The notes: generated by a model from the letters alone, not told the origin. DNA of 47,362 bases from Actinomadura kijaniata NBRC 14229 (GCF_001552175.1 NZ_BCQR01000092.1:1-47362); one strand, 5' to 3'. Shown: positions 16,501 to 24,260, counted from the first letter of the stretch. Translations and numbers: made by a program.

Positions 16501-16798
16501 GGCGGACCTGTCCGGACTCGGCCACCTCGACCTGAGCGGCACGCCGGTCCGGGACCTCACGCCCCTCACCGGCCTGTCCGGGCTCTTCTCGCTGAAGCTC
16601 GACGGGTGCCCCGGCATCACCGACCTCAGCCCCCTCGCGCGGCTCCCCCGCCTGGACGCCGTCTGGATCCGGAATCTGCCGCCGGGAACCGACGTGTCCC
16701 CGCTCGCCCACAACCCCAAGTTGACCTCGGTCTACATCGCGCCAGGCCAGGAGGTCACCGGCGCGGAGAAACTGGGGCGCCGTCTGAAGGTGTGGTGA
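13526..16798 (+). CDS. NACHT NTPase with N-terminal helical domain and C-terminal leucine-rich repeats
   Basis: A 1090-residue STAND ATPase. Residues 1-about 200 are an all-helical region (VAVEAAALGVGRAVVQLAVG, then VTRQFEAIADAVTDRLL and LQQADLSDEALWAADLDP) like NACHT N-terminal helical domains. Walker A is GEAGGGKST (293-301, Lys299) and Walker B MVDGVDEV (373-380) has the NACHT acidic pair; IIVTSRPAA is the sensor strand. A winged-helix/superstructure region with RIDFVHRTVQEYLTAKQAA follows, and about 838-1090 is a run of short leucine-rich repeats (LTDLSPLARLPRL, LGHLDLSGTPVRDLTPL). This architecture matches bacterial NLR-like proteins implicated in phage defence; no enzymatic effector domain is visible. 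GTG 13526 follows GGGGG; the frame is open further upstream only inside the methyltransferase gene. Confidence 0.9.
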   Translation: MAVEAAALGVGRAVVQLAVGRWLAGHTARRAAGRDLVELVETGFPDTIKRRRVTRQFEAIADAVTDRLLTFAGHEFGGLSDGDRAAVLDQVVRTLQQADLSDEALWAADLDPVRLSRGLRSRLPERRAGFEFGEAGARLYAVALNECCDCLARIIIHLPQFEPRAAVEMLGRLTGLGEQLEGILSRLPARSLDAPEGTDDDAEFTRRYLASISESLDTLELFGVRFERFTRPQTRLSVAYISLSVSEEDGAKGRRSPTIQAVPIDEFRSTRHDGGTRRVEAALSGHRLMLLRGEAGGGKSTLLRWLAVTAARGAFTGELADWNGVVPFLIKLRHADELPRPEQYLDTVAGNLVGIMPRGWVHRQLRSGRALLMVDGVDEVPAHRRQAVRDWLRGIVNEFRDLRIIVTSRPAAARADWLRAEGFATAFLEPLSPPGIRALVRHWHDAVRGRTGLPCAPERLPSYEARLHARLEGAPHLRALASSPLLAAMLCALNLDRETLPHSRMELYRAALEMLLETRDAKRGVPSARTVSLEPDQKIRILQNLAWYLSDSNRVELPKPTVQRLTADRLAAMPRVDASAEDVLDALLQRSGVLREPVPDRIDFVHRTVQEYLTAKQAADLGDMDLLVHNAHRDQWRETIIMAAGHANEPLCRELITGILSRAAAEPRHARRLKLLAVSCLETLPALPEDLRAALDACLDELVPPRSVSAARSLASAGEPVLAKLPRTLTGLSDAAACAAIRTAWMVNGPKALDLLAGYAADRRTSVWSELNDAWGYFDPDEFAARVLNPVPGHCLLSVVRSPARLRALTRIPPLRKLYALLDEPSDLDFLVPHARTLNELTILCDQEGVDIGRLPPLPDLDYLVLGLPGLTDLRFLDDLPKLGMIWLPHCEEIKDFSPLLRHSRLRQLGVRNSVHLTDLASLPPLSGLLSLNLTGSRLSCGLEDVVAAAPMVEMLYLSECAWVRDLAPLRALPLRQLDIGGCAGLSDLAPLADLSGLGHLDLSGTPVRDLTPLTGLSGLFSLKLDGCPGITDLSPLARLPRLDAVWIRNLPPGTDVSPLAHNPKLTSVYIAPGQEVTGAEKLGRRLKVW

Positions 16799-16807
16799 CA
16801 TCCGGCG

Positions 16808-17755
16808 TCAGCCGGGAACGCCGCCCGGGTCCACGTCGCTCGTGCTCGCCGTGCCCCCGACCACCGGCTGGAGCGTGATCTTCCAGGTGCTCCAGCGGAT
16901 CTGTGTCGCCGTCCGCACCGTCTTGAAGCCCATGTCGTCGTCGAAGCGCCGGAACGCGCAGTCGCCGCCGAACGCGCGGACCCTCCGGTCCCAGTCGCCG
17001 CCGGTCGTGAAGTAGATCGAGTACCTGCCGTCCGGTACGCCCCGCACGGTGAAGTCGTCGCCCTCGCGCACGTACACCGAGGTCGCCGCGCGGCCGCTCC
17101 TGGCCAGGGTGATGACCGCGTCGTGGGAGCCGCCGTTGTCGATCGTCAGCGTGCCGCGCCCGCCGCGGTCGCCGGAGCGGATGAACGTGCCGTTGGCGGG
17201 CCGGTCGTTCGGCCTGCGGTCCGGCGGGAGGCCGAGGGCGGCCCGCCAGCCCGGCACCTTGGGTTCCAGCGCCTCCACGGCCCGGCGCAGCTCCGCCGCG
17301 CCGCCCGCCCCGCCCACCTCGGCGCGGGCCACCGATCCGGTGCACACCTTCCGGGCCTCGACCTGGTCCCGGACGCCGCCCAGGTCCCGCCGGAATCCCT
17401 GGAGCGCCGCCACGAGCCTGCCGTGCTCGGCCGACACCTCCTGCGGCGCGGCCAGCCCGCGCAGCTTCACCACGCCCTGCTCCGCGGCCCGTTCCGCGGC
17501 CCGGACCCGGTCCGCCAGCCCCGTGTAGCCCCCGGCCCCGTTCAGTCCCCTGAGCGCCGCGTCCAGCGGGCCGATCGCGCCCGCCAGGGCGGACCCGTAC
17601 TCCTGGACCGACATCGTCATGACACTCGGGCGTCCGACCTTCTCAGCGTCCGGCGACGCTGCGCCGCCCGGCGAGCCCCCGTAGCACCCCGCCAGCACAC
17701 CGGCGCCGAACATCATCACCGCGGCGCCCGGCGCCGCCCTCCGCCACCCCGCCAT
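16808..17755 (-). CDS. Secreted lipoprotein of unknown function
   Basis: 315 residues with a lipoprotein signal peptide: basic MAGWRRAAPG, hydrophobic stretch, and lipobox VLAGC (Cys24). Residues about 45-180 look helical (LDAALRGLNGAGGYTG, VRAAERAAEQGVVKLRGL). The C-terminal 115 residues look beta-rich (GTLTIDNGGSHDAVITLARS, SVYVREGDDFTVRGVPDGRY) and suggest a surface-exposed sandwich domain. No enzyme motif is visible. It is convergent with the NACHT gene, with 9 bases between stops and no clear terminator. Confidence 0.75.
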   Translation of the reverse strand: MAGWRRAAPGAAVMMFGAGVLAGCYGGSPGGAASPDAEKVGRPSVMTMSVQEYGSALAGAIGPLDAALRGLNGAGGYTGLADRVRAAERAAEQGVVKLRGLAAPQEVSAEHGRLVAALQGFRRDLGGVRDQVEARKVCTGSVARAEVGGAGGAAELRRAVEALEPKVPGWRAALGLPPDRRPNDRPANGTFIRSGDRGGRGTLTIDNGGSHDAVITLARSGRAATSVYVREGDDFTVRGVPDGRYSIYFTTGGDWDRRVRAFGGDCAFRRFDDDMGFKTVRTATQIRWSTWKITLQPVVGGTASTSDVDPGGVPG

Positions 17756-17815
17756 GCCCCAAGGATCAGAGCGAGTCGAGGGCGGGTCAACGCGTAATTT
17801 TCAACAGAACGCGGA

Positions 17816-18610
17816 TCACTCCCCCTCGGCCAGGAACGCGCGGACGTCGTCGGCGAACCTCTTGTGCATGAGCGTCCCCACGTGGCCCGTCCCCGGGTAC
17901 ACGATGAGCCGCCCGTCCGCCACGCCCTCCGCGGTCCGCCGGAAGTACTCGACCGGGTAGGCCACGTCCCGGTCCCCGCCGACCACCAGCGTGGGCGCGG
18001 TGATCTCCGGTAGCCGGTCGCCCAGGTCGAACGCGTCTTCCGCGTGCACGAACGCCACGAAGTCGCCCGGCACCTCCGGCCGGGTGAACGGGTCCATCAG
18101 CCACATCACCGGTGTCAGCAGCATCCGCACCACGGGCGAGGGGCTGGCCAGCCGCGCGTTGACGTGCAGTCCGCGCCGCCCCCGCTCGACGGCGGACGCC
18201 CAGTCCAGCTGCGCCTGTTTGGCCACCGGCCCGAGCCGGTATCCGGAGGCCGCGACGACCAGGCGGCGCACGGACCGCGGGTGGTCGGCCGCCATCTGCA
18301 ACGCCACCGACCCGCCCGACGAGATGCCGAGCACGTCCACCGGCCCGCCGAACCGGTCGGCCAGGGCCTCGGCGTGCTGGGCGGCGATGTCGGCCATCGT
18401 CGTGCCCTTCGCCATGCCGGGGCCGCGCCCCACCGCGTACACCCGGAAGTGCGCGGCGAGCGGCCGCACCACCCTCAGTTCCATCGACCGTTCGAACCCG
18501 GCCGGATTCGCGTGGGTCGTCTGCAAGCCCCGCAGCACCACCAGCGTCCGCCCGGCCCCCAGGGCGAAGTACGGCAGGCCGTGCTTCAGCGCGCCCTCCT
18601 CGACGTCCAT
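17816..18610 (-). CDS. Alpha/beta-hydrolase
   Basis: 264 residues (from ATG 18610) of an alpha/beta-hydrolase. The oxyanion strand leads to RGLQTTHANPAG, the nucleophile elbow is LGISSGGSVALQMAA (GxSxG), the acidic residue is in VVGGDRDVAYPVEY, and the catalytic His in VYPGTGHVGTLMH. Substrate unknown; the fold covers esterases, lactonases and peroxidases. ATG 18610 has AGGA upstream; a GTG at 18664 is possible but lacks a ribosome site and would run into the DeoR operator. It is divergent from the DeoR gene. Confidence 0.8.
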   Translation of the reverse strand: MDVEEGALKHGLPYFALGAGRTLVVLRGLQTTHANPAGFERSMELRVVRPLAAHFRVYAVGRGPGMAKGTTMADIAAQHAEALADRFGGPVDVLGISSGGSVALQMAADHPRSVRRLVVAASGYRLGPVAKQAQLDWASAVERGRRGLHVNARLASPSPVVRMLLTPVMWLMDPFTRPEVPGDFVAFVHAEDAFDLGDRLPEITAPTLVVGGDRDVAYPVEYFRRTAEGVADGRLIVYPGTGHVGTLMHKRFADDVRAFLAEGE

Positions 18611-18667
18611 GTACCGATCCTGACCTGCCCCGCCGCCCAGCGGAAGCCCCCACCGGTCAGTCACTAT

Positions 18668-18707
18668 CGATCACTAACGATCGAAACTGATAAAATAGCG
18701 ATCGAAA
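18668..18707. promoter_or_regulatory. Phased CGATC direct repeats at the deoR-galT promoter
   Basis: CGATCGAAA occurs at 18678-18686 and 18699-18707, exactly 21 bp (two turns) apart, and a shorter copy CGATCACTA begins at 18668, 10 bp before the first. TAAAAT at 18691-18696 is a good -10 box between the two full copies. DeoR-family repressors commonly bind direct repeats, so autoregulation is likely. A strong GGAGG sits at 18708-18712 before ATG 18717. Confidence 0.6.
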
Positions 18708-18716
18708 GGAGGGAGC

Positions 18717-19565
18717 ATGTCCGACGGATCCCCCCGTTTCGCCGCCGAGCGGCACGAACGCATCCTCCGGCTGCTGCGCGAGCGCGGCGCGATGTCGCTG
18801 CGCGACCTGGCCGGGGCGCTCGACGCGTCGGAGGTGACCGTCCGCCGCGACCTGCGCGTCCTGGAGGAGCGCGGCCTGCTGGAACGCAGCCGGGGCGGGG
18901 CCGCGCCGCTCGGCGGACCGGCCCGCGAGCCCAGCCACCGGGACAAGAGCGGCGTCGCGGTCGCCGAGAAGGAGGCCATCGCGGACCTGGCGGCCACGCT
19001 GGTCGGCCCCGACGACGCGATCGTGCTCGGCCCCGGCACGACCACGCAGCGGCTCGCGCGGCGGCTGGCCGACGTTCCCGGCCTCACCGTCGTCACCAAC
19101 TCGCTGCTGGTGGCCGCCGCGCTCGCCGACGGGCGGGAGGTGGAGGTCGTGCTGACCGGCGGCGCCCTGCGCGGCGCGACCCACGCGCTGACCGGCGGGA
19201 TCACCGAACGCTTCCTGGCGGACGTCCGCGTGCGCCGGGCGTTCCTGTCCGGCAACGGCCTCACCGGCGCGCACGGCCTGTCCACCCCGAGCCTGGCGGC
19301 GGCCGGGACCGACCGGGCGCTGGCCGCCACCGCCGCCGAGGTGGTGGTGCTGGCCGACCACACCAAGTTCGGCGTGGACGCGCCGTTCCGGACCGTGCCG
19401 CCCGAACGCGTCGCCCACCTGGTCACCGACCCCCGCGCGCCGCGCGCCGACCTCGACGCCCTGGCCACGGCGGGCGCGACCGTCCACCTCGCCCCGTCCC
19501 CGACCACGCCATCCCCGACCGCCCCTTTCCCGACCACCCCTTTCCCGACCACGGAGCACCCATGA
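18717..19565 (+). CDS. DeoR/GlpR-family transcriptional regulator
   Basis: 282 residues. The N-terminal DeoR winged helix is RHERILRLLRERGAMSLRDL through SEVTVRRDLRVLEERGLLE; the C-terminal sugar-phosphate sensor has LGPGTTTQRLA, LTGGALRGATHAL and VVVLADHTKFG, the standard DeoRC layout. The last ~22 residues are a low-complexity Thr/Pro/Phe tail (TTPSPTAPFPTTPFPTT) encoded by a degenerate 16-bp tandem repeat. Its stop overlaps galT as ATGA, so the regulator and galT are co-expressed. It probably represses this operon and senses a galactose-derived phosphate sugar (inference). Confidence 0.9.
   Translation: MSDGSPRFAAERHERILRLLRERGAMSLRDLAGALDASEVTVRRDLRVLEERGLLERSRGGAAPLGGPAREPSHRDKSGVAVAEKEAIADLAATLVGPDDAIVLGPGTTTQRLARRLADVPGLTVVTNSLLVAAALADGREVEVVLTGGALRGATHALTGGITERFLADVRVRRAFLSGNGLTGAHGLSTPSLAAAGTDRALAATAAEVVVLADHTKFGVDAPFRTVPPERVAHLVTDPRAPRADLDALATAGATVHLAPSPTTPSPTAPFPTTPFPTTEHP
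19495..19555 (+). repeat. Degenerate 16-bp tandem repeat at the 3' end of deoR
   Basis: The unit CCCGACCACCCCTTT recurs with small changes about three to four times, ending just before galT. It is in frame and encodes the Pro/Thr/Phe tail of the regulator. Such repeats can change copy number by slippage. Confidence 0.55.
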
Positions 19566-20563
19566 ACCGCACCTCCGTCCGGCTGGCCGACGGCCGGGAG
19601 CTGATCTACTTCGACGACGCTCCCGGCCTGGACAGGTCCGCGCCCGACAAGCGCGACCTGCCGCCCCACGAGCCCCGTCCCGAGGTGCGGCACGACCCGC
19701 TGCTGGACGAGTGGGTCGCCGTCGCCGCGCACCGGCAGACCCGCACGTTCCTGCCCGCCGCCGACGCCTGCCCGCTGTGCCCGGGCGGCCCCGACAGCGA
19801 GATCCCCGCCCCCGGCTACCACGTCGCGGTGTTCGAGAACCGCTTCCCCTCCCTGGGCGGTCCCGCCGGGGGCCGGTGCGAGGTGGTGTGCTTCACCGAC
19901 GACCACGACTCCACGTTCGCCGCGCTGCCCGAGGAGCGTCTCGCCACCGTCGCCGCCGCCTTCGCCGACCGGACCCGCGAACTGGGCGCGCTGCCCGGTG
20001 TCGAGGAGGTCTTCGTCTTCGAGAACCGGGGCACCGAGATCGGCGCGACCCTCCAGCACCCGCACGGCCAGATCTACGCGTTCCCCTACGTCACGCCCCG
20101 CACGCGGCGGGTCCTCGACGTCGCGCGCGACGGCTGCGTGCTGTGCCCGGCGGTCGCGCGGGAGGAGCGGGGGGAACGCCTCGTCGCCGCGACCGAGAAC
20201 TTCGTGGCCTACGTCCCCCACGCCGCCCGCTGGCCCGTCCAGGCGATCATCGCGCCCCGCGAGCACGTTCCCGACCTGCCCGCGCTCGGCGAGGACCGCG
20301 CGGTGGAGTTGATGCGCCTGTACGCCGACGTGCTGCGCCGGTTCGACGGGCTGTTCCCCGGCCCGGTGCCGTACATGGCGTGCTGGCACCAGGCCCCCGT
20401 CGCCGCCGACCGCGGCCGCGCCCACCTGTGGGTGGAGGTCTTCACGCCGCGCCGCGCCGCCGACAAGCTCAAGTTCCTGGCCTCGGCCGAGTCCGGGGCG
20501 GGCGCGTTCATCACCGACGTGCTCCCCGAGGACGCCGCCGCCCGCCTGCGCGCCCAGGGCTGA
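19562..20563 (+). CDS. galT: Galactose-1-phosphate uridylyltransferase
   Basis: 333 residues of the HIT-superfamily transferase of the Leloir pathway, exchanging UMP between UDP-glucose and galactose-1-phosphate. The catalytic motif is HPHGQ at residues 166-170 (nucleophile His168). CPLCPGG near the N-terminus fits the zinc site, and VFENRFPSLGG, VFVFENRGTEIGATLQ and FTPRRAADKLKFLASAES are family signatures. The start lies within the deoR stop. No galE or galK is adjacent, so the rest of the pathway must be elsewhere. Confidence 0.93.
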   Translation: MNRTSVRLADGRELIYFDDAPGLDRSAPDKRDLPPHEPRPEVRHDPLLDEWVAVAAHRQTRTFLPAADACPLCPGGPDSEIPAPGYHVAVFENRFPSLGGPAGGRCEVVCFTDDHDSTFAALPEERLATVAAAFADRTRELGALPGVEEVFVFENRGTEIGATLQHPHGQIYAFPYVTPRTRRVLDVARDGCVLCPAVAREERGERLVAATENFVAYVPHAARWPVQAIIAPREHVPDLPALGEDRAVELMRLYADVLRRFDGLFPGPVPYMACWHQAPVAADRGRAHLWVEVFTPRRAADKLKFLASAESGAGAFITDVLPEDAAARLRAQG

Positions 20564-20811
20564 TCGGGTCCGGCGCGCGGGTGTCGGGTACGTCACACTC
20601 CCGTCGGCGCAGCTCAGGGGGACCCCGGTTCACCAGGCCCGGAGCCGATCTTCACGGAAATGTCGGACCCCGCTGGAATACTCCTGGAGTGATCGCAGTT
20701 TAATCGTTCGCGAAAGTGTCAGTCGCTGAAGTATTTTGCGGCGGTACCCCCTAGAACCTCCATCTCCGGCCTCGCGCGCCCGCGTGTGCCCTGAACGATT
20801 GGACCACTCAC
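20564..20811. promoter_or_regulatory. Intergenic promoter region of the DHA2 exporter
   Basis: No gene. From about 20640 to 20760 the GC content falls, as expected for a promoter. It contains CTCCTGGAG and TTCGCGAA (20707-20714) palindromes that could be regulator sites, but no convincing -35/-10 pair. Confidence 0.4.
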
Positions 20812-22362
20812 TTGACCGCTCCCGCGTCTCCCAAGGCGACGGACGGCCCACCACCGGCGGCGGACGGCGGCGGACTCGACCGCGGCGTCCTCGCGGTCGC
20901 CGCGGTCGTCGTCCTCGGCGCGATCATGTCCATCCTTGACGTGACCGTCGTCAACGTCGCGCTGAAGCACCTCGTCGAGGACTTCAACACGCCGCTCTCG
21001 ACCATCCAGTGGGTGGCGACGGGCTACACCCTGGCGCTGGCCACGGTCATCCCGGTGACCGGATGGGCCTGCGCCCGGTTCGGCACCAAGCGCCTCTACA
21101 TGATCTCCATCGGGCTGTTCGTCGCCGGGTCGGCGCTGGCGGGCATGGCCTGGAACGCCGAGTCGCTGATCGCCTTCCGGGTGCTGCAGGGCCTGGGCGG
21201 CGGCATGATCATGCCCGCGGGCATGACGATCCTGACCCAGGCGGCCGGCGCCCAGCGGGTCGGCCAGGTGATGAGCATCGTCGGCATCCCGATGCTGCTC
21301 GGCCCGATCGCGGGCCCGATCCTGGGCGGCTGGCTGGTCGACGACGTCTCCTGGGAGTGGATCTTCTACATCAACGTGCCGATCGGCGCGGTGGCGCTGG
21401 TCCTCGCCGCGCGGATCCTCAAGAAGGACGAGCCGCAGCCCGGCGAGAAGCTGGACTTCCTCGGCCTGGTGCTGCTGTCGCCCGGCCTGGCCGCGCTGAT
21501 CTACGGTCTGGCCACCGGCGCGGAGAAGAGCGACTTCGGCCGCACCGACGTGCTGCTGGCCACGGTCGGCGGCGCGGTCCTGACCGTGCTGTTCGTCTGG
21601 CACGCGCTGCGCCGGGGCAACGAGAACCCGCTGATCGACCTGCGGCTGTTCAAGCGCCGGTCGGTGGCGGCGGCCTCCGGCACGATGGTGCTGTTCGCCT
21701 GCGCCTTCTTCGGCGCGATGCTGATCGTGCCGTTCTACTACCAGACGGTGCGCGGCGAGTCGGCGTTCGCCTCGGGCCTGCTGCTGGCCCCGCAGGGCCT
21801 CGGCGCGATGCTGACCATGCCGATCGGCGGCAAGCTCACCGACAAGCTCGGCCCGGGCAAGGTCGTGCTGGTCGGCCTGGCCACCGTGGTGCTGGGCGTG
21901 GCGGGCTTCGCCACGCTGATCACCCCGGACTCGTCCTACTGGCTGCACGCCGCCGCGCTGTTCGTGATGGGCATGGGCATGGGCATGACCATGATGCCGA
22001 CCATGTCGGCGGCCATGCAGACGCTCGTGCACGACGAGGTGCCGCGGGCCAGCACCGCGCTGAACATCATCCAGCAGATCGCCGGGTCGATCGGCACCGC
22101 GTTCATCACCGTGCTGCTGGCCGCCCAGATGAGGGACCGGGGCCTGCCGAGCACCAACGAGCTCAGCGGTGGCGAGGCCGCGGCCAACGCGCCCAAGCCG
22201 CCCCCCGAGGTGCTCGCGGCGATGATGCAGAAGCTGTCGGACTCGTTCCAGACCACCTACTGGTGGTCGCTGGTGCTGCTGGCGTTCGCGTTCCTGCCGG
22301 CGCTGCTGCTGCCGCGCCGCAAGCCGGACACCACCGTCGACGCGCCGATGCCGATGCACTGA
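20812..22362 (+). CDS. DHA2-family MFS multidrug exporter
   Basis: 516 residues, 14 predicted membrane helices, of the EmrB/QacA drug:proton antiporter family. The helix 1 signature ILDVTVVNVALKHL, the helix 4 region FRVLQGLGGGMIMPAG and motif C-like GIPMLLGPIAGPILGG are present; a Gly-Met-rich helix (VMGMGMGMTMM) lies near the C-terminal half. The frame has no ATG before the first helix, so TTG 20812 is the best start, with only a weak GGA upstream. No regulator gene adjoins it. Substrate cannot be read from sequence. Confidence 0.88.
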   Translation: MTAPASPKATDGPPPAADGGGLDRGVLAVAAVVVLGAIMSILDVTVVNVALKHLVEDFNTPLSTIQWVATGYTLALATVIPVTGWACARFGTKRLYMISIGLFVAGSALAGMAWNAESLIAFRVLQGLGGGMIMPAGMTILTQAAGAQRVGQVMSIVGIPMLLGPIAGPILGGWLVDDVSWEWIFYINVPIGAVALVLAARILKKDEPQPGEKLDFLGLVLLSPGLAALIYGLATGAEKSDFGRTDVLLATVGGAVLTVLFVWHALRRGNENPLIDLRLFKRRSVAAASGTMVLFACAFFGAMLIVPFYYQTVRGESAFASGLLLAPQGLGAMLTMPIGGKLTDKLGPGKVVLVGLATVVLGVAGFATLITPDSSYWLHAAALFVMGMGMGMTMMPTMSAAMQTLVHDEVPRASTALNIIQQIAGSIGTAFITVLLAAQMRDRGLPSTNELSGGEAAANAPKPPPEVLAAMMQKLSDSFQTTYWWSLVLLAFAFLPALLLPRRKPDTTVDAPMPMH

Positions 22363-22378
22363 CGCGTTCCGCTCACAC

Positions 22379-22425
22379 CGGACGCCCCGGCCCGGACCCA
22401 CGACGGTCCCGGGCCGGGGCGTCCG
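22379..22425. terminator. Strong bidirectional hairpin between exporter and acyl-CoA synthetase
   Basis: CGGACGCCCCGGCCCGG (22379-22395) and its exact 17-base complement (22409-22425) surround a 13-base loop. It lies between two convergent stop codons (22362 and 22430), so it can terminate transcription from both sides despite lacking a T tract. Confidence 0.75.
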
Positions 22426-22429
22426 GCGT

Positions 22430-23980
22430 TCAGGCGCCCTGGAGTCCCTTCCGGTACTCGTCCCTCAGCAGCCGCTTGTAGAGCTTGCCGGTGGGATGGC
22501 GGGGCAGTTCGGCGCGGAAGTCCACCGAACGCGGGCACTTGTAGTGCGCCAGCCGGTCCCGGCAGTAGGCGATCAGCTCGGCCTCCAGCTCCGGCCCGGC
22601 CTCGTCGGCCGACAGCGGCTCCACGACCGCCTTGACGGCCTCGCCCATCTCCGCGTCCGGCACGCCGAACACGGCGACGTCGGCGACCTTGGGATGCACG
22701 GCGAGCAGGTTCTCGACCTCCTGCGGGTAGATGTTCACCCCACCACTGATGATCATGTAGGAGCGGCGGTCGGTGAGGTGGACGAAGCCGTCGGCGTCCA
22801 CGTAGCCGATGTCGCCGAGGGTGCTCCAGCCGCGCCCCCACGGGTCGCGGGACTCGGCGGTCCTGGCCTCGTCGCCGTGGTACTCGAACGTCGGCCCGTT
22901 CCCGAAGTACAGCGTCCCCGGGCGGCCGGGCGGCAGTTCGACGCCCTCCTCGTCGCACACGTGCACCTCGCCGAGCAGCGGCCGCCCCACGGTGCCCTTG
23001 TGCGCCAGCCAGTCCTCGGAGTCGGTGTAGACGAAGCAGTTGCCCTCGGTGCCCGCGTAGTACTCCGACAGCACCGGCCCCCACCACTCGATCATCCGCT
23101 CCTTGACGGGGACCGGGCAGGGCGCGGCGGCGTGCACGGCGTGCCGGAGGCTGGACACGTCGTAGCGGGTACGGACCTCCTCGGGCAGCTTGAGCATCCG
23201 GATGAACATCGTCGGCACCCACTGGCTGTGCGTCACCCGGTACTTCTCGATCAGCGCGAGGGCCTGCTCGGCGTCGAACCTCTCCATCACCACCACGGTC
23301 GCGCCGAACCGCTGGAACGTCAGGCAGTACCGCAGCGGCGCGGCGTGGTACAGCGGGGCCGGGGACAGGTACACCGAGTCGCCGTCGGGCTGGAACAGGA
23401 ACGCGATGAGGCTGTAGAGCGGGCCCGGCGTCCCCATCTCGGTCAGGGGCAGCGGCGGCTTGACGCCCTTGGGGCGGCCGGTGGTGCCGGAGGAGTAGAG
23501 CATGTCCGCGCCCTCGCGCTCCCCGGCGATGGGCGTGGGCGGATGGGCGGCGACGCGTTCCTCGTAGGACTCGAAGCCGGGGGCGGTGCCGTCCAGCATC
23601 AGGCGCAGCGACACCCGCGGGGTGCGTTCGGCGACGGCGGCGGCCGTGTCCCGCAGCGCGGCGCTGCTGATGAACACCCGGGCCTCGCAGTTGTCGACGA
23701 TGTAGGCGAGTTCGTCGGCCTGGAGTCGTGAGCTGATGGCGGTGTAGTAGAGACCCGCCCGCTGCGCCGCCCAGGCGATGGCCAGGTACAGCGGGTGGTT
23801 CTCCAGCATGAACGCGATGTGGTCCCCGGCGCGCAGCCCCTCGGCGTGGAGGAGTTGCGCGAGCCGGTTCGATTCCTCGTTCAGTTCCCGGTAGGTGATG
23901 ACGCGGCCCGTGCCCGCCATGATCACGGCGGGCTTGTCGGGCGTCTCCTCGGCGATCTGCCCCAGGTGCATGCGCCGCAC
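22430..23980 (-). CDS. Acyl-CoA synthetase (AMP-forming)
   Basis: 516 residues of an ANL ligase converting a carboxylic acid to its CoA thioester. P-loop YSSGTTGRPKGVK, adenylate motif EYYAGTEG, hinge DRRSYMIISGGVNIYPQE, and C-terminal catalytic lysine in PRHPTGKLYKRLL. It is a paralogue of the ligase at 578-2137 (shared WWGPVLSEYY and RTRYDVSSLRH stretches). GTG 23980 has GAGG four bases upstream; ATG 23971 is an alternative three codons later. The gene stands alone, and its substrate is unknown; FadD-type acids or aromatic acids are possible. Confidence 0.9.
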   Translation of the reverse strand: MRRMHLGQIAEETPDKPAVIMAGTGRVITYRELNEESNRLAQLLHAEGLRAGDHIAFMLENHPLYLAIAWAAQRAGLYYTAISSRLQADELAYIVDNCEARVFISSAALRDTAAAVAERTPRVSLRLMLDGTAPGFESYEERVAAHPPTPIAGEREGADMLYSSGTTGRPKGVKPPLPLTEMGTPGPLYSLIAFLFQPDGDSVYLSPAPLYHAAPLRYCLTFQRFGATVVVMERFDAEQALALIEKYRVTHSQWVPTMFIRMLKLPEEVRTRYDVSSLRHAVHAAAPCPVPVKERMIEWWGPVLSEYYAGTEGNCFVYTDSEDWLAHKGTVGRPLLGEVHVCDEEGVELPPGRPGTLYFGNGPTFEYHGDEARTAESRDPWGRGWSTLGDIGYVDADGFVHLTDRRSYMIISGGVNIYPQEVENLLAVHPKVADVAVFGVPDAEMGEAVKAVVEPLSADEAGPELEAELIAYCRDRLAHYKCPRSVDFRAELPRHPTGKLYKRLLRDEYRKGLQGA

Positions 23981-24029
23981 GCTACCTCGCGGACCGCCCG
24001 AATGGAACGGTATTCGGTTTACTGGCGGA

Positions 24030-24260
24030 TCAGACCAGCATGTGGTCGAAGTCGCCGTCCTTGGCCCCGCCGACGAAGGCCTCCACCTCCGCCCGCGTGT
24101 AGACGAGGATCGGCCCGTCCGGATAGCGGGAGTTGCGTACCGCGATCTCTCCGGTGGGCAGTTCGGCCAGCTCCACGCAGTTGCCGCTCGGGTTGCTGCG
24201 TCGGCTCTTCTGCCATATCAGGCCCTGCCGGACGGATCCTGGCAGCGCTTGGACGTCCAT
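24030..24260 (-). CDS. DUF397 small protein
   Basis: 76 residues of the DUF397 family: WQKSRRSNPSGNCVELAELP, then IAVRNSRYPDGPILVYTRAE and AFVGGAKDGDFDHML, all characteristic. In actinomycetes DUF397 proteins are encoded beside XRE-family (WhiJ-like) regulators and often an anti-sigma-type ATPase, and modulate the regulator. Here the ATPase is divergent at 24401 but no XRE gene is adjacent. ATG 24260 follows AGAAGGGGG; an upstream ATG at 24284 lacks a ribosome site. Confidence 0.88.
   Translation of the reverse strand: MDVQALPGSVRQGLIWQKSRRSNPSGNCVELAELPTGEIAVRNSRYPDGPILVYTRAEVEAFVGGAKDGDFDHMLV

Noticed and set aside
18611..18664. GTG 18664 as hydrolase start
   Set aside because: No ribosome site, and the added residues run into the DeoR repeat region.
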